Below, in pieces: positions 10,316 through 21,341 of a DNA stretch of 44,285 nt (within the stretch, counting starts at the first letter, position 1; each line of letters opens with the position of its first letter). The DNA comes from Isohypsibius dastychi. Lineage: Eukaryota > Tardigrada > Eutardigrada > Parachela > Isohypsibiidae. A model generated the notes under the pieces. The model searched no databases. It saw nothing but the letters and a program-made list of their open reading frames with translations, and was not told the origin of the DNA. The stretch is from assembly GCA_034696485.1 (NCBI GenBank), contig JAQIWT010000054.1, forward strand, positions 1 to 44,285, read 5' to 3'. The translations under genes and the position numbers were made by a program.

Positions 10316-10585
10316 TTTCCGAATTAATTCCAACGATGAGTATTGAACAGAAAAATAAGCACAGCCAAGATATCAAGCAGGGGAAAAAAAAGAATCAGGA
10401 ACTAGCGCAGAAATCAGCAACACGGAGAAACAACGCCTTGACGTCGACAGAACTTAGCTTGAACGAATTGTTCTGTCCTGTACATTCTATTCAATGTTCA
10501 GTTCGGCTGTTTTAATGGAGCATCACTGTGACGGAATAAAAGCACGTTTCGTCGAACGCAGATTCTCGCTACTGCTATCCTGAAT

Positions 10586-10791
10586 TCATGAGTCACTCCT
10601 TCCGTGACGTTTTGCCCTTACAAACACTGCCGTAGATCGTGTTGTTTCTCTCATTTCACCTCGCCACTCAATTGCCTCGAGGAAGTCTGCTTTCTGTTGC
10701 AAATCAGATTTCCAATCCGGTCTGGCGTGGAAACCAAATGCCACTGACATTTCTTGTCCCAGTTTTATGCACGACTGGATGAACAACCGAC
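10586..10791 (-). CDS. Uncharacterised exon, minus strand
   Basis: After a ccttttccctag acceptor, 67 codons stay open to TGA at 10586-10588. The sequence looks coding (FIQSCIKLGQEMSVAFGF, DLQQKADFLEAIEWRG) and mostly helical. A GTGAAA donor after IEWR could end the exon early. It may be an upstream exon of the 9537-10315 gene or a separate gene. No family was recognised. Confidence 0.35.
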
Positions 10792-10799
10792 CTAGGGAA

Positions 10800-12475
10800 A
10801 AGGTCACTTGGAATTCTGGACGCGAGCAATTGGAGTTAATTCGGTTCTGAGACTGAACATTTCAATATCTTTAAAATGACCATCTCTCAGTATATATCAT
10901 ACTATTTTCAGGTAAAACATTAGAGTCGTTATCGCACTCATTTATTCAAGTTTTTCCACATTAGAGATTGATTGAGAACACTAGTCGATCTCTTATTTCT
11001 TGTTTAATTTTTCATACTGATTATTCTTTCGTAATCCACTCGACACAGTTTTGTTTCACAAAAAATCGGAAATTCCAAAAAACCCGCGTTTTAAGGCAAA
11101 ACGGAGTCTTCATGGTCAACTCTTCAGTGACTGAGTGATCTCTTGACCGATTGTGACTAACCAGGGCCTTTTCGGCTCTACCTGGCCTTAGTGGTTCAAA
11201 CAAAAGCGCTATCCAATACGCAGCCATGTGAAAAGTAACGAAGAGCCGGGGCCCACCCATTGCTTGGTCCGACCGCTTCGAGGGATGGTCAGCTGCACGA
11301 AACGAATCTCTGGTCTTTGAAAATCGGTCATCTCTGGTCGAATCGTGTTTTCTGATGCCGTTTTGCGCAATCCGCTTTAGGAAAGCTGTCGCAAAATTGA
11401 ATTTTGAAGAAAACGTATTTTTCAGATTTATTTCATCAAATTCTGATGAAGAGTTATCGCAGACCAAACACGGCCAAATTTTACGGAGCCTTTTCGGCTA
11501 TGTATCCTCAACAATTAACCAACCATTCGATTTCAAAAATTCAAAAGGCAAATGTTGCTTTGTCTAAATTAAAGCACTGATTTTAAAGTGAATCTCCAAT
11601 TCCTCATAAATCGCGCGCTGCGATTTCTTTACCAACGAGTAGAGCCGAAAAGGTTCTCTCAGTCATCCACGAGTTAACAGAGTTATTATGGTCGTTTGCT
11701 TTTACTTCGGTTTGGGAAAAAAGAAAAAGTCGTTTTGTAAAGGCCTCATTGAAGTCAAAAGCAAAAATAAAAGGAGACAACCATAATCGACCAGAATGTG
11801 ACAGTCTATATAAAGAAAATATGCAGGGTAAAAATCTGCGATTTTGATATCAGAACCTTGAGGCTCAGATATTGCCCGAGCGATCGCACGGGCAACTTGT
11901 CCACCAGATTTCAGGGATGAATATCCATAAATTATGGATCTTCGAAAATTCCAACCTACTTCGTTTTTTCAGAAGTAGATTTCGACATGGACTTATAACT
12001 CTGTGTCAGTCAAAAGATCAAAGAACGATGGATCCACTGCTCTGGAACTTCAAGTTCGAGAAAGTTGAATTACTGAAATGAGCTCACCAAATGCATGCCC
12101 CACTGAAATGAGCTCTCATATATCACCATGTCCCAGTCAAATTTGTCTTTCAAGACAAGAGCTTGAAACACATTTCAAGCATTTGGGAATTTACTCAAGT
12201 GCGCTTACCACGAAAAGTACAGGAGCAAAAATGTCTAAGATCAGCGACATATGAACAACCGTGATAATGAGGATTCATCCATCGTTCCAGATCTCCCTTC
12301 TGGATGAATACAGAATAACAGACGAATAAGTTAAAAATGTTGAAGGGAGCAGCCACTTGAAGCTAGAGAAGATGAGCTGACAAAATGACGGGCAGCAGGA
12401 AAACCACAACAAATTATAAAAACATGGTGAGCTGCTAATATAATATAGTCTACTCCGACTGCCTAATCCTGCTGG
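10800..12475. other. Intergenic, no supported gene
   Basis: Contains a 15-bp inverted repeat ccttttcggctctac (11165-11179) / gtagagccgaaaagg (11639-11653), an imperfect ~100-bp inverted pair around 11686-11787, and a TATATAAAG sequence near 11808 with no convincing gene behind it. The minus-strand frame 11021-11467 lacks domain or signal-peptide support. Confidence 0.4.
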
Positions 12476-12545
12476 GTCGGAGGTCGGCGTTAGGAGTAGG
12501 CATACGTAGCGAGGCACGCAAGGCGAGGGGTGGGGGGCGGGTTGT
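12476..12545 (+). repeat. Dispersed repeat, copy A
   Basis: cgtagcgaggcacgcaaggcgagg within this stretch matches, inverted and with few changes, the block at about 33955-34030 (tgcgtagcaaggcatgcaagg on the minus strand). The flanking sequences differ. Confidence 0.5.
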
Positions 12546-12712
12546 GCCAGGGGTCTGACATTTTTAAAACCTTTTAACATGTAAGTCTATGGGAGGTGTG
12601 GCCTAAGGTTTTAAAACACTGGGGGGTCGGGCTAATCGACCAATGGGATTAACTCTTTGAAACTTTTTTAAAACCCAGTTTTTGGCCCACTATTTGAACA
12701 CGGATATTGGGT

Positions 12713-12753
12713 CCCCCCCCCCCCCCCCGGGGGGGGGGGGGGGGGGGGGGGGG
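12713..12753. repeat. C16-G25 homopolymer junction
   Basis: A run of 16 C (12713-12728) is followed directly by 25 G (12729-12753). A similar C13-AA-G17 junction ends the window. Such runs are easily distorted in sequencing and assembly. Confidence 0.9.
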
Positions 12754-13199
12754 TGGACAAAAATCCATGGCAAATTGCCTTAATGACGTCTGTCGCCGTC
12801 ACGCTAGAACGGCGACTTGTTTTATCTTTCATCCAATTCACAGATTCGAATCCCATCTGGCGGAGACCATTTTCACCACCAGAACCGGCAATTTTTTTGA
12901 CCTCGTATGCTCAAAAATCGGGTGGAAAAGTGTTATTTGGATTTATCGATTCTTTCCAGTCGAAGTCAGCATCCGTGAAGGATTACAAAAAAAGTGAATG
13001 ATGATTGTGTATCATGATTTATGATGAAAATCATACAGAGTTCGAAACATACCTGAAAAATGCTTTTCGGAACGCTTTCGTAAGTGCCCACATTCCGTTA
13101 GCATACTGCCCACCGCATTTTTATGGAAAGAAAAAAACCTTTTTTTTCAGCGACAATCTTTTGAAGAATGTTATTGTTCTAGTTTATTTCCAATGGTGA

Positions 13200-13360
13200 C
13201 GCTAGGCTGGGTTGTGTAGCTCTAGTTATATTTGACAGCTCGGGTTGGGTTGTTTCGGCGGCTCAGGTTGTGTTGGGTAGCTCAGGTTGGCCTAGTTGTG
13301 GTTGGTTGGACAGGGTTGCATTGCGTGGTTCAGGTTGGATAGGTTAGGCTCAGGCTAGAA
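13200..13360. repeat. Degenerate GGTTG-rich tract
   Basis: Variants of caggttg, gggttgtgt, ttgggtagctcagg and ggttaggctcagg recur irregularly over ~160 bp. The unit is not constant, so this is a degenerate minisatellite. It resembles telomeric TTAGG only loosely. Confidence 0.5.
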
Positions 13361-13600
13361 CAATATTTATATAGATGGAAGAATACTGGAGCTGATGGGT
13401 TAGTGAGTGGTGATTCTCAATGGCCGGAGATAAGGGAAGAAAGAGAGAGTATACACGTCCATGTGCGCAATTTACGCAATTCTTTTTACTTTTTAGGCTT
13501 TACACCTTTTTATGCTTTTCATACTTTTTGGACCCGACTCTACCCTAGGTCGCGATCGATTTATAGGTCCCCCGCTCCTAGGCGTGGGACAACAAAATAC

Positions 13601-13681
13601 CTGCATCAGTGACTCGTCATTCAAATATCCTTTACTGAACTCTTTCTCGCCCAAAATGCCATCCTGATTCATATCTGTTTT
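13601..13681 (-). CDS. EF-hand exon (neuronal calcium sensor / KChIP-like)
   Basis: An 81-bp minus-strand exon is bounded by atattccag and a CAG|GTATTT donor, both phase 0. It encodes a complete EF-hand loop: D at +1, N at +3, D at +5, G at +6, L at +8 and E at +12 (DMNQDGILGEKE), then F and a DESLMQ tail. Arrangement and exon end resemble the last EF-hand of KChIP/frequenin-type calcium sensors, where this exon is followed by a few C-terminal residues. No neighbouring EF-hand exons were found within several hundred bases, so this is either a gene with larger introns than its neighbours or a relic. Confidence 0.5.
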
Positions 13682-13949
13682 CTGGAATATGTACAAGCCA
13701 AACGCGCCCCTCCGGGTCGCGCGAAGCGAATGACTCAGCTGAGTTCGTTTATAGTTTTCACAACTGCACACTGAAACCATTCCTAGCTTCTGGCAGCAGA
13801 AGCATTTAATTCTCTTCAAAATTAAATACTCAGAAGCTATGGTTGGAGTCTGCAATATTTTGGGGTAAGCAATATTTTGGCGAAATTGGGAATTTTCAGA
13901 TTGACCCCGAATGTACTGTACAGTAACCCCAATCATACAAAAAGACAAT

Positions 13950-15320
13950 GGAGGTTAACTACATAGCCAGATTGACAAATGCGGCTCCAGTCATTCAAGA
14001 GTCGATAAGAAACTCCGGTCTATAAAATGTTTTAGCAAGCTAAAACTTTGAATGTCATGCATTTGGTGGCTTTCTTATCACGGTTCAAGGGCATTGACAT
14101 GAAAGAAAACAACTCCCAATACGATTGGAAATAATTAAATTGTTACCGATGTCTGACCTCTGAGAACATTTTAATCAAGGTTCTGAAGCAACACATTTCC
14201 AGGTGCGGCTGGTGGCCACAAAACGAATTACCACAAAAAATATTTCACAATTGAGAAAAACATAGGTCAGTTCACCTATATCTTTTTAGTTGCTCTTTGA
14301 ATTCAGGGAAAGCGAAATCGAACACACGTTGTGCCCGGATCGGTGGATTCCGTCAGTGAAGAAATTATGGACTTTTGTGTCAAAAGTTCGATCACTATTT
14401 TATTCAGGTTGATTTACCACTATGATCGGTAAAATATTTCAAGGTGGACATCCTTCGTTCAATCTTAACGAATTTTTTTTCTCCATAGTGTGAATTTTGG
14501 GAACTTTTCATTTTTTGGTAATTATGTATTAGCTAAAATAAGATGAAGATCAAATCTAAAGGTTTTCACCGTTTCCAATCTCCAAAAAAATTGATGTGAT
14601 TCGCGGTCACACTGTAGGTCAGTTAATAAAATCTTTCGGAAAGGTTGTATTAGTAGAAGTCACACTGGATGTCATTTGAAGAAAAGCCACCGATAATACG
14701 ATCTTCACTTAGCATTAGGCCCTTTCTCTTTTTCGGTGCGCTTCGAATCGAGGGGGAATCGAAATCGAACTCACGTTGTGCCAGGATTGGTGTATTCGGT
14801 TAGTGAAGGTATCATGGGTACCATAAGATCGAAGTTTCGACTACCTATTTGTTTCCAATTGATTGACCATCTCCCGTTTTTTTTTTGGAAATTTTAAGGA
14901 CTGTCATGAGTTGACTGGTAGTTTATGTTGTTGTAATCCATTCCAATCAAGTAAATAGAGCAAAAACTGAACGAGGAGATCTCTGTTACTCGAAATGGCG
15001 CGTAGCAGTAATAGTATTAATCTGAGGGTTGGGTCTCCCGGGGCTGGCGAGAAGCCTGATGAAAATCAATATTAGAAAGACATATAAAATGAGAGATGGT
15101 GAATAATAATAAGCTGATGGTTGATATATAGAATGATATATACTATGATAATATGTAACAATACAAAATGATAATATGATAGTCTCACAACAGGAGAATC
15201 GAAATGGTATTATGTTAATAGTGAGTTAACAATGTTTTAACGTGTTTAACATTCTCAACATTATTAAAACCTATCCTTTCGAAGGGACTGATCCTATCTA
15301 TGGTCATACCAAATTGAATA
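13950..15320. other. Non-coding region with a degenerate direct repeat
   Basis: 14283-14410 and 14729-14872 are diverged direct copies sharing gaaatcgaac.cacgttgtgcc, gattc.gt.agtgaag and a tcgatc-type tail. 15070-15200 is AT-rich with repeated atgataata-like words. No gene was recognised. Confidence 0.45.
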
Positions 15321-15566
15321 TTGAACAACAGCAAAGCTTCCGGTCGCTGTGAGTATCACGAGCGGGCTGCACAGCAATTTTTTCCAGTCGCTGTGGTGAA
15401 AAAACTCGCCTTGTTTATTGTGCACATTGATGCCATTGAGAACAATGTTGCTCAATCACTTTTCTATTCGAAATTGTTTGGAAACTCAGCTTTAGATGTG
15501 AATCGAAGCCCTGGCGAAACCCTGGCGTTCTTCCTGGCGAAACTGTTCGAACAAACTACCAGCTGT

Positions 15567-15779
15567 CTATCCACCACTGATCAGAATCAAACTGGAGCCT
15601 ACAAATTCTTTCTGGTTGTTTTGACATAGTTGACCATAATTCACCATAAGATTTCTATTCCCACAGGACGAGTCCACCGACCACCATTGGGAATTTCCAT
15701 TCCAAGAACAGGTTACCGCCTGATTGGCAGGGCAAGATGGTGCAAGATGCACTGGGAGGTTTCGATCGTCTTATGTCGA
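15567..15779 (-). CDS. Possible Cys-rich secreted-protein exon
   Basis: From a gacataag acceptor at 15779 the minus strand stays open to TAG at 15567-15569. It encodes four Cys in a short span (APSCPANQAVTC, SVDSSCGN, GQLC) with many Trp, Asn, Gly and Ser, typical of an extracellular module. No start or signal peptide was found. A + strand frame overlaps it (15321-15629), and I cannot decide firmly between them. Confidence 0.28.
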
Positions 15780-16169
15780 AAAAAACTCACACTTGTAAAC
15801 ACATTACCACCAGTCTCAAGCATCTAATTGAGAAAAAAAATTCTAGTCCAGATTTCATCCATCATGTTCAATGCATCCATTGGTCAGTCCTTATTCTCTC
15901 TGTATATTTCCGCTGCCTTATGAGTGTACATCGGTTCGGTGGTGTCTCTTTGAAGGCTTTCGGCAGGCATTCCTTATTCCGGCACCTCATGATCTGCTCA
16001 GTTCACGCGTTACATTTTTTATCAACTAGCTAGTAGCACTGGTAATCGCTCTTGGTTGCAAATCTGCGCCGAAATATTTTCATGCAGGACATTTGCCCAA
16101 AATCGTTGAGGGAAAGCTTTCTTTTAGCTATGGAAATCCTACCCATTATTTTATGAAAATGTGAGGATA

Positions 16170-17717
16170 TCAGATTTGATCCTGAAAACCAATAAACAGG
16201 ATCGTTTGAGTAGGATTGTATCGAACTGCATATAGAAATGGATGGTCAACTATGAAACTGATTGCTTTCTGGTTTGATTCGGGTGACAGAGATGCAAATT
16301 CTGCGATGAACGCTGTTGCTGCAGCCGCTTCCGTCCCGCGCTCATTTATTTCTGAAAAAACGCAAGAATAACACTCAGATTTTTTCCAACGTCTGTTTTC
16401 AGGTGAGATTAGTTACTTACCAATGAAAGACTTTTGTACTGCTGCACCGATCTTGATGGCAGTCGTTCTGCTCATGCCTGATAAGTCAGCTGAGTTGGTG
16501 AACAGGTTCCTAATTCCTAAAGCTGTTAGAAGTTTGTCTACACTGGTGCTGATTTCAGCTCGAAACTTCGGAATTTTCAGCTGAATGCGTTTCATGGTTG
16601 CTGCGCGTTTTCGCCAGTCTTGAAGCACAACGGCGTTCAGCTTTTCGATAAGTTGCGTATTGCGATTGAGTTCCCGAGGTAGAACTATGAGAAGAGATGC
16701 TTGTCCGTCTTTGTAATCCATTTCCAGATATTGAACTTTGAGCTCCTCGTCTTCAAAATACCGAAAACTCTCCAGCATATTCATGAAAGTTGTCTTTGTC
16801 GAACTCCCATCTGAGTTGAAGAAGCTACCTTAGAAATCAAGATACTGACAGAATCTTCAATATTCACAAAAACCACAACCTCATACTTTCAAGCGAGTTC
16901 GACTCATCGAACTGTTTTTCCCATGAAGCATTGAAAAACAAAGCATTCGCCAGCACACATTGTGTATATGAATGTATAAGATCGGCCGGTATAAGATCAT
17001 TGATTTTACCGTTTGTTTTGTTGGCTATCCATTGATCGATGAATCTTTTACCTGATTCTGCGTCACGTTGCCAATCGACACGAACAAGATCGACACCCAG
17101 AGATTGCAGTTTCATTTTGTAGTTCTTCGATATTTTCATACCCTTCTTCATAAAAACACCGCTGGCTAAATGAATGCTCATGGGTTGCGATTCTCCGGCT
17201 TTACCGAAGCTGGAAATGTCTGAAACCAGAGCACGCAGAGAATTTTCGATTTGTAAGCTCGTGATTCCGGATTCGTTAAGACCAAGAGCAACCTCGATTT
17301 CGAATTTACTGGAACTTCCAGCTCCAAGATAAACTGACATCAAGGCGAGTAGAATACCCATGGGCGAGATGAGCCAGTTCTCATTCGATCGAGAACCGCG
17401 AGCTGATTTGAGCAGTAGTAAAGAAAAGTCCGTCATGAGTTCTGTTGGACTTCTCTTGCTGACTTGTTCAGCTAAAATGTTTTTCCTCGATTCATCGGAA
17501 GAATGAGTGATGAATTTTTGTTTGGCTATCCGGATGCTTCCCCACGCCGCTGGGATCGTTGGGGCTGGTGGATCATCGTCGTCTACTACACTAAATTTTC
17601 AGAGCTCAATAGTAACGGGCATGCTCAGTCAAAATCACCTTTCTGTGGCCTGACGCCATCGATAATGATGGAGAAGATTAAGAGGCGGATGAAATTTCCG
17701 GCAATCGCTGAATTCAT
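16170..17717 (-). CDS. Serpin, secreted, four exons, complete
   Basis: Exons are 17717-17639, 17582-16887, 16828-16421 and 16351-16170. The introns are 56, 58 and 69 bp, all phase 1, giving about 454 residues. The N-terminus is a signal peptide (IRLLIFSIIIDGV), followed by a short acidic/proline extension (DDDDPPAPTIP). Serpin landmarks appear in order: NWLISPMGILLALMS (helix B), VLANALFFNASWEKQF (strand 3A), the inhibitory hinge ERGTEAAAATA, and the C-terminal signature FIVDHPFLYAV. The Ala-rich hinge is that of an inhibitory serpin trapping a protease by loop insertion. Counting 17 residues from the hinge Glu puts the scissile bond near Ala-Ser, which would suit an elastase-like target, though P1 is inferred. 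The four extra residues before DHPF could shift it. Confidence 0.93.
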
Positions 17718-18610
17718 ATCACCTCAGTATTCGAAATAAGCTCAGTCGTGCACCATCAACTAGAAGTACTCAGTTGATCACAATCGGGGCTGACTTGTGA
17801 TGGCAAGATGATATGTCAAAGCCCTAGTAACGTGGTACTGTTATGAAAAATTTCAAACCCCAGGACAAATGTTTAGGTTTTGGCAACTTCCTTTATCATG
17901 ACATGACTGTTAGCCTCAGGCTGTACATATTTCAAGACATGCATCCGGCAACGTTCGAAGGGTTTTCCACCGTCGCTGATATGAGTATGATCATGAGCGA
18001 GAAGCTACTAAAAGTGAGACCCAAGAATATAAAATGAAAACAAGCCTCATAACAACGATCAGGTTCAGATTGGTGAAACAAGAATTACAGGCAGCTAAAT
18101 GAAAATAGGGAGAACTGCGGTACTGGAACTCTGCTCCGAATTTCCACCGCTCGTCGAAGTTGTACCAAAGGTTACGGATGCGATTTCGTTGTGTTTCGAA
18201 TATTTATGTTGGTCTTCTAGTGATCCGAGCTGGCCTGAGTTCTGTCAGGTCGCTATTTTGGTGATCACAATCCATTAACGAGGTCCGCATTGTTTGGTCG
18301 TTGTTAGTAACCTCGACTATGGACAGCTGCGGTTGATAAATTTTGGGAAGTAGCAAATTTAAGTGGTCAGTTTTCGAGGGGTTTTCGACAGTTTTAAGAA
18401 TTATTCAGAAGGTTTTCAGGAGTCACGTGGGAAATATTAACAAAGTTTCGTCCTGTTTGGGTCATCATTCATTCTCGAAAGTTATCAGAAGACCAGACGC
18501 TACACATTGTAGCAGGACTTCTGCTCGTTTCCAGCTTCTGTTCGGTTTCTAATTTGAGCTCATACCGTACGATGGTTTAGCTCATAATACATTGCTCATA
18601 TCATAGCTTA
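17718..18610. other. Intergenic, no supported gene
   Basis: This is the 5' flank of the serpin. Two + frames (17843-18037 and 18343-18552) lack domains or splice partners. No clear TATA box lies upstream of the serpin start. Confidence 0.4.
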
Positions 18611-18779
18611 TACTGTACTGTCTCGATGCTTTTGGCCACGTTTATAACCCTGGTGGTAATTTACCCCCGGCCATTTTACCTTACCGAGTCAGGGTACCAC
18701 CATACGATGGCTTGTTGCCCCAGTGTTAAATTACCACCACGGTCCAAAAAGTGGCCAAAAGCATCGAGACAGTACAGTA
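18611..18779. mobile_element. 169-bp MITE-like element with 29-bp perfect inverted repeats
   Basis: 18611-18639 and 18751-18779 are exact reverse complements (tactgtactgtctcgatgc...). Both ends carry TA, compatible with a TA-target element. A second short pair (ggtggtaattta / taaattaccacc) lies inside. No coding capacity. Confidence 0.82.
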
Positions 18780-19627
18780 TTATATGAGCTCATATCATAT
18801 ATAGTGAGTTCATATTCTAATCCTATACGTGTCAGTAATTGCTCATGAGTCACTCAGATTGATATCGAGCTACGCAACTTGCAGAAAAACCTCTGCTTCA
18901 AAATGCAAACGAATCGAATCGAGCATTCCAGAGTTTTGAATTTTTATACGAGAAGACGAAGTCCATTTGAATCTTGTTCTTTGAATCAAAATGGTGCTCT
19001 AATATCGAACGGATTTTTTCAAGTTTGAATTACTTTTGATAGCATAGCGTTCTCTGAAAAATTACGTGTATATGGGGTACGAGATCAGTTCATCAAATGA
19101 TGATGATAATAACATATCACAAAAGCGGAGCAGGTAATAAGTGCGGCTGAACCTTCTCGAATATCTTACAAAATACATGTATGCATTACGTTTGTGAATC
19201 AGTTTTTACTTTCATAGTGTATGCACAAAGTGACTGCGCTGGAACATAAGGAAAAGTTAGCTTTTAATGAACAAAGTTTCAGTTTTTCTTCTGGTTGTTT
19301 GGGAAAGTGACTCGTGCTACAGTGGCAAATATGAAGTTTGACATGATGTGAAGGCAGACTTAAAAAGTGTTAACCCATTGACTCCTTGCTCTGCCCCAAT
19401 GTTCTATGGGTTGTTCTCCGTGATGAACAGTCTGTTGCTGTTAAGCATTGAAGATGTCGTGAAAACCGGCTCACCGCATAACAAGGCATGACAAACATCC
19501 TCAGAAAGTAGTATTCCTCGAAGGCAAGAAAAATATCTTGTTTTAAGAACTTGACGGCGCACGTTCGTCATTTTCTCAGGTCTTACGAACATTGACTTGC
19601 CAGTCGCCCTTTCGAACAGCAGAAACC
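18780..19627. other. Intergenic, no supported gene
   Basis: AT-rich sequence without recognisable genes. The minus-strand frame 19404-19661 has no supporting features. Confidence 0.4.
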
Positions 19628-19871
19628 ATGTTTTCATCTGCATCAAATTCATTAGTATCATTTTTTGTTGCTTTGACGTTTCTGGCAGTATTGAATGCGG
19701 AACTAGATGGTACGCTGTATATTGTCATCTGGATTCTGATTCAATGTGTTCTTGTTTGCAGATATTGAACCAGGTCCCCCACCACTTCCAGCACCAAATC
19801 AGCCAATCGCGGCACTGAACGAGGAAATCAAGAATTCTAACGGTATTTCACGAAAGCGAGAGTTGCTCTAG
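19628..19871 (+). CDS. Small secreted peptide, two exons
   Basis: Exon 19628-19709 starts with ATG and encodes a signal peptide (LVSFFVALTFLAVLNA). A 52-bp phase-1 intron (gtacgc...tttgcag) joins it to exon 19762-19871, ending in TAG. The mature part is about 40 residues: acidic, then proline-rich (EPGPPPLPAPNQP), then NEEIKNS and a basic RKR near the C-terminus. The full product is 63 residues. A GTATTT donor at 19843 could extend the gene into a further exon, but the simple reading ends cleanly. The basic cluster could be a convertase site, as in peptide precursors, though nothing proves this. Confidence 0.55.
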
Positions 19872-20848
19872 TCATAACCTCTCTCAGTTGTTCGAGATTA
19901 ATCACGTGAGACAATTTTACCATTCTTCCACATAACTTAATTAGTCAATTTGCGAATTAAATTTCCATATAGGTCATTTGGACTACCGGGAGCAGGTTCA
20001 ACTGTGAATGAGAGAAAGATGGAAAATTTGAACAGAATATCAGCAACCTCCGGAATAAGATAATGGTTCGAGAAAATATATGGATATTGCCTTTGAATAC
20101 TTAAAACCCGAATCACATTCTCTTTATTGCGGTCGAAGTGAAAATGAATAATTGTGTTTATCAAAAATGCAAAATCAGTGATTGATTCTCAATGTACGGA
20201 GAGAATGATAGAACCAGTTCATTCTCGGCCTGTCCCGTCGTGATATATGCTAACCTCCAAATGCAGCAATGCTCAGGCAATATCTTGCGGTACGATTTCT
20301 CATAAAATTTAGGAACCGTACAGGAAGCTTATTTGGATATTTTGATGAAACACAAATCTTTCGAACTTTCACAACGTTTCTCCCTATCCCTTTAGTTCGA
20401 TCGATCCCAAGCAAGTTGTGCTCATTGTTTCTGAACAGTCTGAAATAAAGAGAACCTGGATACCGCCAGCAGACCGAGTGAAGAAAACTCTGTTGGCCTC
20501 TTGACGCCCATTTGATTTATGAAGGCGATAGAAGTGTGGACATTTGGTCTCTATCAACAGAATTCGAAATGGTTCCCGTCACGACCTTCTCACCAACAAA
20601 GATTTATTTCACGGCCTCTACAGGCCTTTAAGATCCTTTCCCGACCTTCCTCGTTACGACTGACCCACTAACAACCACTGATATCACAATTTTTTTTCGA
20701 AAAATGAGAATTCAACAACAGAAAAACCAAAAATTCACAACAACATCTGAACGGCGTACTGCAAACCTGCCCAATTAAAGATCTTATTTTGTGACAACAG
20801 GTACTCATTACACGATGAATACTTTGTTGCCAAACTTTAGACCATCAG
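19872..20848. other. Intergenic, no supported gene
   Basis: No recognisable domain, repeat or RNA gene. The minus-strand frame 19937-20164 is unsupported. Confidence 0.4.
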
Positions 20849-21341
20849 CTATTCTTGCGAGATAGTCTTCGGGTCACGGTAAAATTTGGTGCAGCGATCC
20901 GTTTCGAGATCGAGGTCACAATCAGGATCGCTGGTAGTAAGCATAGTAGGGATACTCCTACGCTTGAGTCTGATACATACAAGACAAAACGGGTCCCACA
21001 TCATCTCTCCGCGGTACAACTTGAGGATGGTCCGTAACTGTTCGGAATGTTTCTCGGATGTGAAGGTATAACACCTGGAAATTCAAAGTAAGGATAAGAA
21101 CTATCAACAAGTCTCGACGTCCAGACACCTGGTTTTGACACCAAATAGCGCAAATTGGCACTTTCGTTTGAAAAACGTATCAGGCACTCGGTCTTATGTA
21201 ATGAAAATAAATCATAGCATTTACTAAGCATTCATTCTGTATGAACAGAAGGCTGATTTTTTTTGTTACAAAATCGATCGCAATAGTGTGATGGAAAATA
21301 GTTGCCCCTCATATTAGGCTCAGTAAGTTTATTTTCACGTA
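20849..21341 (-). CDS. Cys-rich protein, three 3' exons, unknown family
   Basis: Minus-strand exons 21341-21270 (least certain), 21192-21129 and 21074-20849 join through introns of 77 and 54 bp and stop at TAG (20849-20851). The two 3' exons are in phase across a CAG|GTGTCT donor and a ttccag acceptor. The product has well-spaced Cys residues (KRKCQFALFGVKTRCYTFTS, DPFCLVCIRLKR, TSDPDCDLDLETDRCTKFY), suggesting a disulfide-stabilised extracellular domain. No signal exon was found. It lies back-to-back with the PAN-like gene starting upstream of 21500. A competing frame over 21001-21231 is open but shorter and less Cys-patterned. Confidence 0.48.

Noticed and set aside
11165-11653. 490-bp element bounded by ccttttcggctctac / gtagagccgaaaagg
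   Set aside because: Only 15 bp match, with no target duplication, no second copy and a third stray occurrence of the word near 11482.
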